Shown piece by piece: positions 6,697-8,894 of a stretch of DNA of 8,894 bases (position 1 is the first letter of the stretch; the number at the start of each line of letters is the position of its first letter). Position numbers and translations under genes: made by a program. The stretch comes from UBA9647 sp035506075 (GTDB taxonomy: Bacteria > Bacteroidota > Ignavibacteria > UBA10030), in NCBI GenBank assembly GCA_035506075.1, contig DATJQB010000344.1, positions 1 to 8,894 of the forward strand, given 5' to 3'. A model generated the notes under the pieces. The model saw only the letters and a list, made by a program, of their open reading frames with translations. It made no database searches and was not told where the DNA came from.

Positions 6697-6836
6697 GCTC
6701 ATGTTTCCGTTTATGCAATCTTCACAACCGCCGATTTCTTAACGGTTGAGAGGAGTCTCGGAAGAAGTGGGGAGGGGGGCGCCGTACGACACGGGGTCAC
6801 CCGATCTCATAATTTCAAAAATATCGGAGCGATCAA

Positions 6837-7442
6837 ATGAACCGGACGTTAGCGATTGTTCTTGGTGTCCTTGCCGTCATCATCCTCCTCATCGTGGGTG
6901 TTGTCGGGTACGGTATTTCCGTCAACAACCGCATTGTCTCTGCAGAGGAAGGAGTCAAGTCGGGATGGAGCCAGGTGGAAAATCAATATCAGAGAAGATA
7001 CGACCTCATTCCCAACCTTGTCGAGACTGTCAAAGGCTTCGCGAAGCAGGAAAAAGAGGTTCTCGAGAATGTTACGAATGCGCGGTCACGCGTTGGCCAG
7101 ATGTCTGTGACGCCTGAACTGCTGAATAATCCCGCCGCGTTTGCAAAATTCCAACAGGCGCAGGATGGCTTGGGATCTGCGCTCTCCAGGCTTCTCGTCG
7201 TGACCGAGAACTATCCGAACCTCAAGTCGAATGAGAATTTCATGGCGCTTCAGAAGGAGCTTGAGGGAACCGAGAACCGGATAGCGGTGGAGCGTCGCAG
7301 GTTCAACGAGACTGTTCAGGAATACAATACAATGATACGGAGATTCCCGGCGTCGTTCATCGCCTCCATGGGCGGGTTCAAGGAAAAGGCCTATTTCTCG
7401 GCTGCACAAGGGGCGGATCAGGCTCCTAAAGTTCAATTCTGA
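6837..7442 (+). CDS. lemA: LemA family membrane-anchored protein
   Basis: A 201-residue protein with an N-terminal membrane helix at about residues 5-26 and a helical, probably coiled extracytoplasmic domain. The LemA signatures are RYDLIPNLV (54-62), the ENYPNLKSNENFM segment (124-136) and LEGTENRIAVERRRFNE (142-158). Length is typical. LemA proteins are widespread and have been linked to envelope functions, but no biochemical activity is established; the topology is inferred from the single helix. GGAG at 6826-6829, 7 nt before ATG 6837, is a good ribosome site. The TPM-domain gene starts 8 bp after the stop, so the two are almost certainly one transcription unit. Confidence 0.93.
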   Translation: MNRTLAIVLGVLAVIILLIVGVVGYGISVNNRIVSAEEGVKSGWSQVENQYQRRYDLIPNLVETVKGFAKQEKEVLENVTNARSRVGQMSVTPELLNNPAAFAKFQQAQDGLGSALSRLLVVTENYPNLKSNENFMALQKELEGTENRIAVERRRFNETVQEYNTMIRRFPASFIASMGGFKEKAYFSAAQGADQAPKVQF

Positions 7443-7450
7443 GGAGACCT

Positions 7451-8221
7451 ATGAAAAGAATCCTCTCGTCTGTCTTCCTGCTCGCAGTGCTGCTGTGTCC
7501 GTTGACGATGGTTGCACAGCCGGCCGTTCCTCAACTGCAGCAGCGAGTCACGGATTTCACCAACACGCTCAATTTTAACCAGTGGCGTGCGCTCGAATCC
7601 CGCCTCAAGCAGTTTGAGGATTCGACGTCGACACAGGTTGCCATCGTGATGGTGAATTCCCTCGAAGGAGATGCGATCGAAGATTTCTCAATGCGCATCT
7701 TCGAGAAAAACAAGCTTGGGCAGAAGGGGAAAGACAACGGCGTTCTTGTGCTCGTGGCGAAGGCGGACCACAAGGCAAGGATCGAGGTCGGCTATGGTCT
7801 CGAGGGGGCGCTGACGGATGCTCTGACGACTCAAATTCGGGAGCGGGAAATGAATCCGCGCTTCCGGTCGGGCGATTTCTACGGCGGGCTCGATGCGACT
7901 ATCACTGCGATCATTGCCGCCACTGCCGGTGAGTACAAGGTTGATGCCCGCGGGAAGAGAGCTCCCCTCACATCTGTGATTCTTGCTCTGTTCTTTTTCG
8001 GTTTCATGGGTGCGTTCGTTCTCCCGATGTTCTCGTCTCGTCGAAAATACGTGATAGGTTCTCGCGGTTCCGTGTATCGTTCCGGCTGGGGTTGGCCCTA
8101 CATTGGTGGTGGTGGCGGATTCGGTGGTGGTGGCGGTGGGTTTGGAGGATTTGGAGGTGGCGGCGGTTTCAGCGGTGGCGGAGGAATGGCGGGGGGTGGA
8201 GGATCTTCAGGGAGCTGGTAG
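7451..8221 (+). CDS. TPM-domain (YgcG-type) protein with glycine-rich C-terminus
   Basis: A 256-residue protein with an N-terminal signal peptide (hydrophobic stretch about 5-22, likely cut after Ala22). The TPM domain spans about 30-160, with KDNGVLVLVA near 94-103 and EVGYGLEGALTDA at 112-124. A membrane helix lies at about 173-193, followed by a basic stretch and a Gly-rich tail (219-251) ending in SSGSW. It is not a lipoprotein: the Cys in the signal region lacks a lipobox. The TPM domain is expected outside the cytoplasm and the tail inside, assuming the signal peptide is cleaved. TPM proteins are implicated in membrane-protein quality control (named for the plant photosystem II repair factor), but the bacterial role is largely unknown. 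GAGGAG (7441-7446) overlaps the lemA stop and lies 4 nt before the ATG, which suggests coupled translation with lemA. Confidence 0.9.
   Translation: MKRILSSVFLLAVLLCPLTMVAQPAVPQLQQRVTDFTNTLNFNQWRALESRLKQFEDSTSTQVAIVMVNSLEGDAIEDFSMRIFEKNKLGQKGKDNGVLVLVAKADHKARIEVGYGLEGALTDALTTQIREREMNPRFRSGDFYGGLDATITAIIAATAGEYKVDARGKRAPLTSVILALFFFGFMGAFVLPMFSSRRKYVIGSRGSVYRSGWGWPYIGGGGGFGGGGGGFGGFGGGGGFSGGGGMAGGGGSSGSW
8105..8203 (+). repeat. Glycine-codon low-complexity tract
   Basis: This stretch codes for residues 219-251 of the TPM protein and consists largely of GGT, GGC and GGA codons broken by TTT/TTC (Phe) and a few other codons, giving irregular units of the type GGGGGF. Similar Gly-rich tails are usual in TPM-domain proteins. 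Dense GG runs make slippage, length variation and G-quadruplex formation possible. Confidence 0.8.
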
Positions 8222-8248
8222 GCTGCAGGAAGGGAGTGGAGAACGCTT

Positions 8249-8894
8249 ATGCTTGTCATGATGGTGCCGGGTGTTTCGCGGGAGGATATCGATCGGGTAA
8301 AGCAGAAGATCGTTGCGCTGGGGTACGCCCCTCATGAAATACCAGGGGCCCAGCGGGTTGCGATTGGCATCACGGGGAACAAAGGCGGTCTGGATCCCGA
8401 CTTGTTCCGGAGCATGCCGGGTGTTCATGACGCTGTTCCCGTTTCGAAGCCGTATAAGCTTGTTAGCAGGGAAGTAAAGCCTGACAATACAATTGTCCGC
8501 GTTGGCAGCGAATCGATCGGCGGTCCTGAACTCACGATGATCGCCGGCCCATGCTCGGTGGAAAGCAGGGAACAGATACTCGAGATCGCTGACATCCTCA
8601 GCCAGATGGGGGTGAAGTTTCTCAGGGGAGGTGCATTTAAGCCGCGATCGTCTCCTTATTCATTCCAGGGACTCAAGAACCAGGGGCTAGAACTTCTCCG
8701 GGAGGCGGCGGAGAAGACCGGCATGTATGTTGTCACCGAGGTGAAGGACACGGCAACGATTCCGATCGTATCGCAGTATGCAGATGTGCTGCAAATCGGT
8801 GCCAGGAACATGTACAACTTTTCCCTCCTCGAGCAGATCGGAGAATCGGGCCGTCCTGTGATCCTGAAGCGGGGGCTCTCCGCAACGATCGAGG
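8249..8894 (+). CDS. aroF: 3-deoxy-7-phosphoheptulonate (DAHP) synthase, type I-beta (3'-truncated)
   Basis: The first 215 codons of an open frame that runs off the window; family members have about 338 residues. The enzyme condenses phosphoenolpyruvate with erythrose 4-phosphate, the first step of aromatic amino-acid synthesis. Residues 1-67 form the ferredoxin-like/ACT-like regulatory domain (MLVMMVPGVSREDI... AIGITGN), which in the Thermotoga enzyme mediates feedback inhibition by aromatic amino acids. The barrel follows, with KPYKLVSRE (67-75), metal-ligand Cys102 in AGPCSVES, LRGGAFKPRSSPYSFQGL, QIGARNMYNF and LKRGLSATIE. Cys102 has the same number as in the Thermotoga enzyme. The other metal ligands lie beyond the window. 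GGAG at 8238-8241 is 7 nt before ATG 8249. The gene is only 27 bp after the TPM gene with no terminator between, so it is probably in the lemA transcript. The symbol may be aroF or aroG by convention. Confidence 0.94.
   Translation, partial: MLVMMVPGVSREDIDRVKQKIVALGYAPHEIPGAQRVAIGITGNKGGLDPDLFRSMPGVHDAVPVSKPYKLVSREVKPDNTIVRVGSESIGGPELTMIAGPCSVESREQILEIADILSQMGVKFLRGGAFKPRSSPYSFQGLKNQGLELLREAAEKTGMYVVTEVKDTATIPIVSQYADVLQIGARNMYNFSLLEQIGESGRPVILKRGLSATIE

Larger units (their letters stand above)
6526..6836. other. 311-bp intergenic region between acyl-CoA dehydrogenase and lemA
   Basis: Apart from the terminator at 6556-6582 and the probable promoter at 6668-6696, this region holds an inverted repeat CAACCG (6725-6730) / CGGTTG (6743-6748) with a 12-nt loop. 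A small GAGA/TCTC stem-loop (6748-6759), a G-rich, C-poor stretch around 6760-6780 and a short CGGG/CCCG stem (6792-6803) follow. A 71-codon frame (6527-6742) reads through the terminator and resembles no family I know, so I do not call it a gene. No RNA gene was recognised on either strand. Confidence 0.6.

Noticed and set aside
6527..6742. A 71-codon plus-strand frame after the acyl-CoA dehydrogenase gene, with a hydrophobic middle.
   Set aside because: It reads through a strong intrinsic terminator and the probable lemA promoter, has no Shine-Dalgarno, and resembles no family I know.
6746..7117. A 123-codon plus-strand frame starting at a TTG and overlapping lemA.
   Set aside because: It overlaps the conserved LemA frame for most of its length and its Cys/Arg-rich product looks like out-of-frame translation.
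7451..7520. Lipoprotein signal in the TPM protein, because of the Cys in its hydrophobic leader.
   Set aside because: The residues before the Cys (Val-Leu-Leu) do not fit a lipobox, which needs Gly, Ala or Ser just before it; a normal signal-peptidase site after Ala22 fits better.
1..8894. Mobile elements, CRISPR arrays, toxin-antitoxin or defence genes.
   Set aside because: All sizeable plus-strand frames are accounted for by housekeeping or metabolic families, and no direct-repeat arrays, terminal inverted repeats or tRNA-like sequences were seen by reading.

Overview
This window is a stretch of ordinary bacterial chromosome. Every recognisable gene is on the + strand and the genes are closely packed. 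Base composition looks to be in the mid-50s % G+C by eye (not counted). No tRNA, rRNA, CRISPR array, insertion sequence, integrase or phage gene was seen. The lineage cannot be fixed from this sequence alone. The mix of a class 1B (NAD-linked type) dihydroorotate dehydrogenase, a compact Rho, a type I-beta DAHP synthase and a LemA/TPM pair would fit a Bacteroidota/Chlorobiota-like (FCB) bacterium, but that is a low-confidence inference. Several genes have recognisable Shine-Dalgarno sites, and one promoter is close to the sigma-70 consensus.

Layout. (1) Positions 1-1747: the C-terminal half of pyrD (pyrimidine synthesis), then folC (folate synthesis and polyglutamylation), 15 bp apart and probably co-transcribed. 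(2) Positions 1744-3211: a strong promoter overlapping the folC stop codon, a leader of about 180 nt and the transcription terminator gene rho. The leader is C-rich and G-poor, contains two mutually exclusive small hairpins, and is the most interesting non-coding segment here. (3) Positions 3290-6525: a three-gene beta-oxidation-type set (acetyl-CoA acetyltransferase, 3-hydroxybutyryl-CoA dehydrogenase, acyl-CoA dehydrogenase) with short gaps, closed by a clear intrinsic terminator at 6556-6582. (4) Positions 6583-6836: a non-coding region with a probable promoter. (5) Positions 6837-8894: lemA, a secreted/membrane TPM-domain protein with a glycine-rich tail, and the 5' part of a type I-beta DAHP synthase gene (shikimate pathway entry) that runs off the end of the window.

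How the genes work together. The thiolase, hydroxyacyl-CoA dehydrogenase and acyl-CoA dehydrogenase catalyse three of the four steps that interconvert acetyl-CoA and butyryl-CoA; the crotonase and the electron-transfer flavoprotein are not in the window. LemA and TPM-domain proteins are often neighbours in bacteria and are thought to act at the cell envelope, but their biochemical role is poorly known. I found no convincing undescribed system. The best leads are the candidate autoregulatory leader of rho and the lemA-TPM-aroF linkage.
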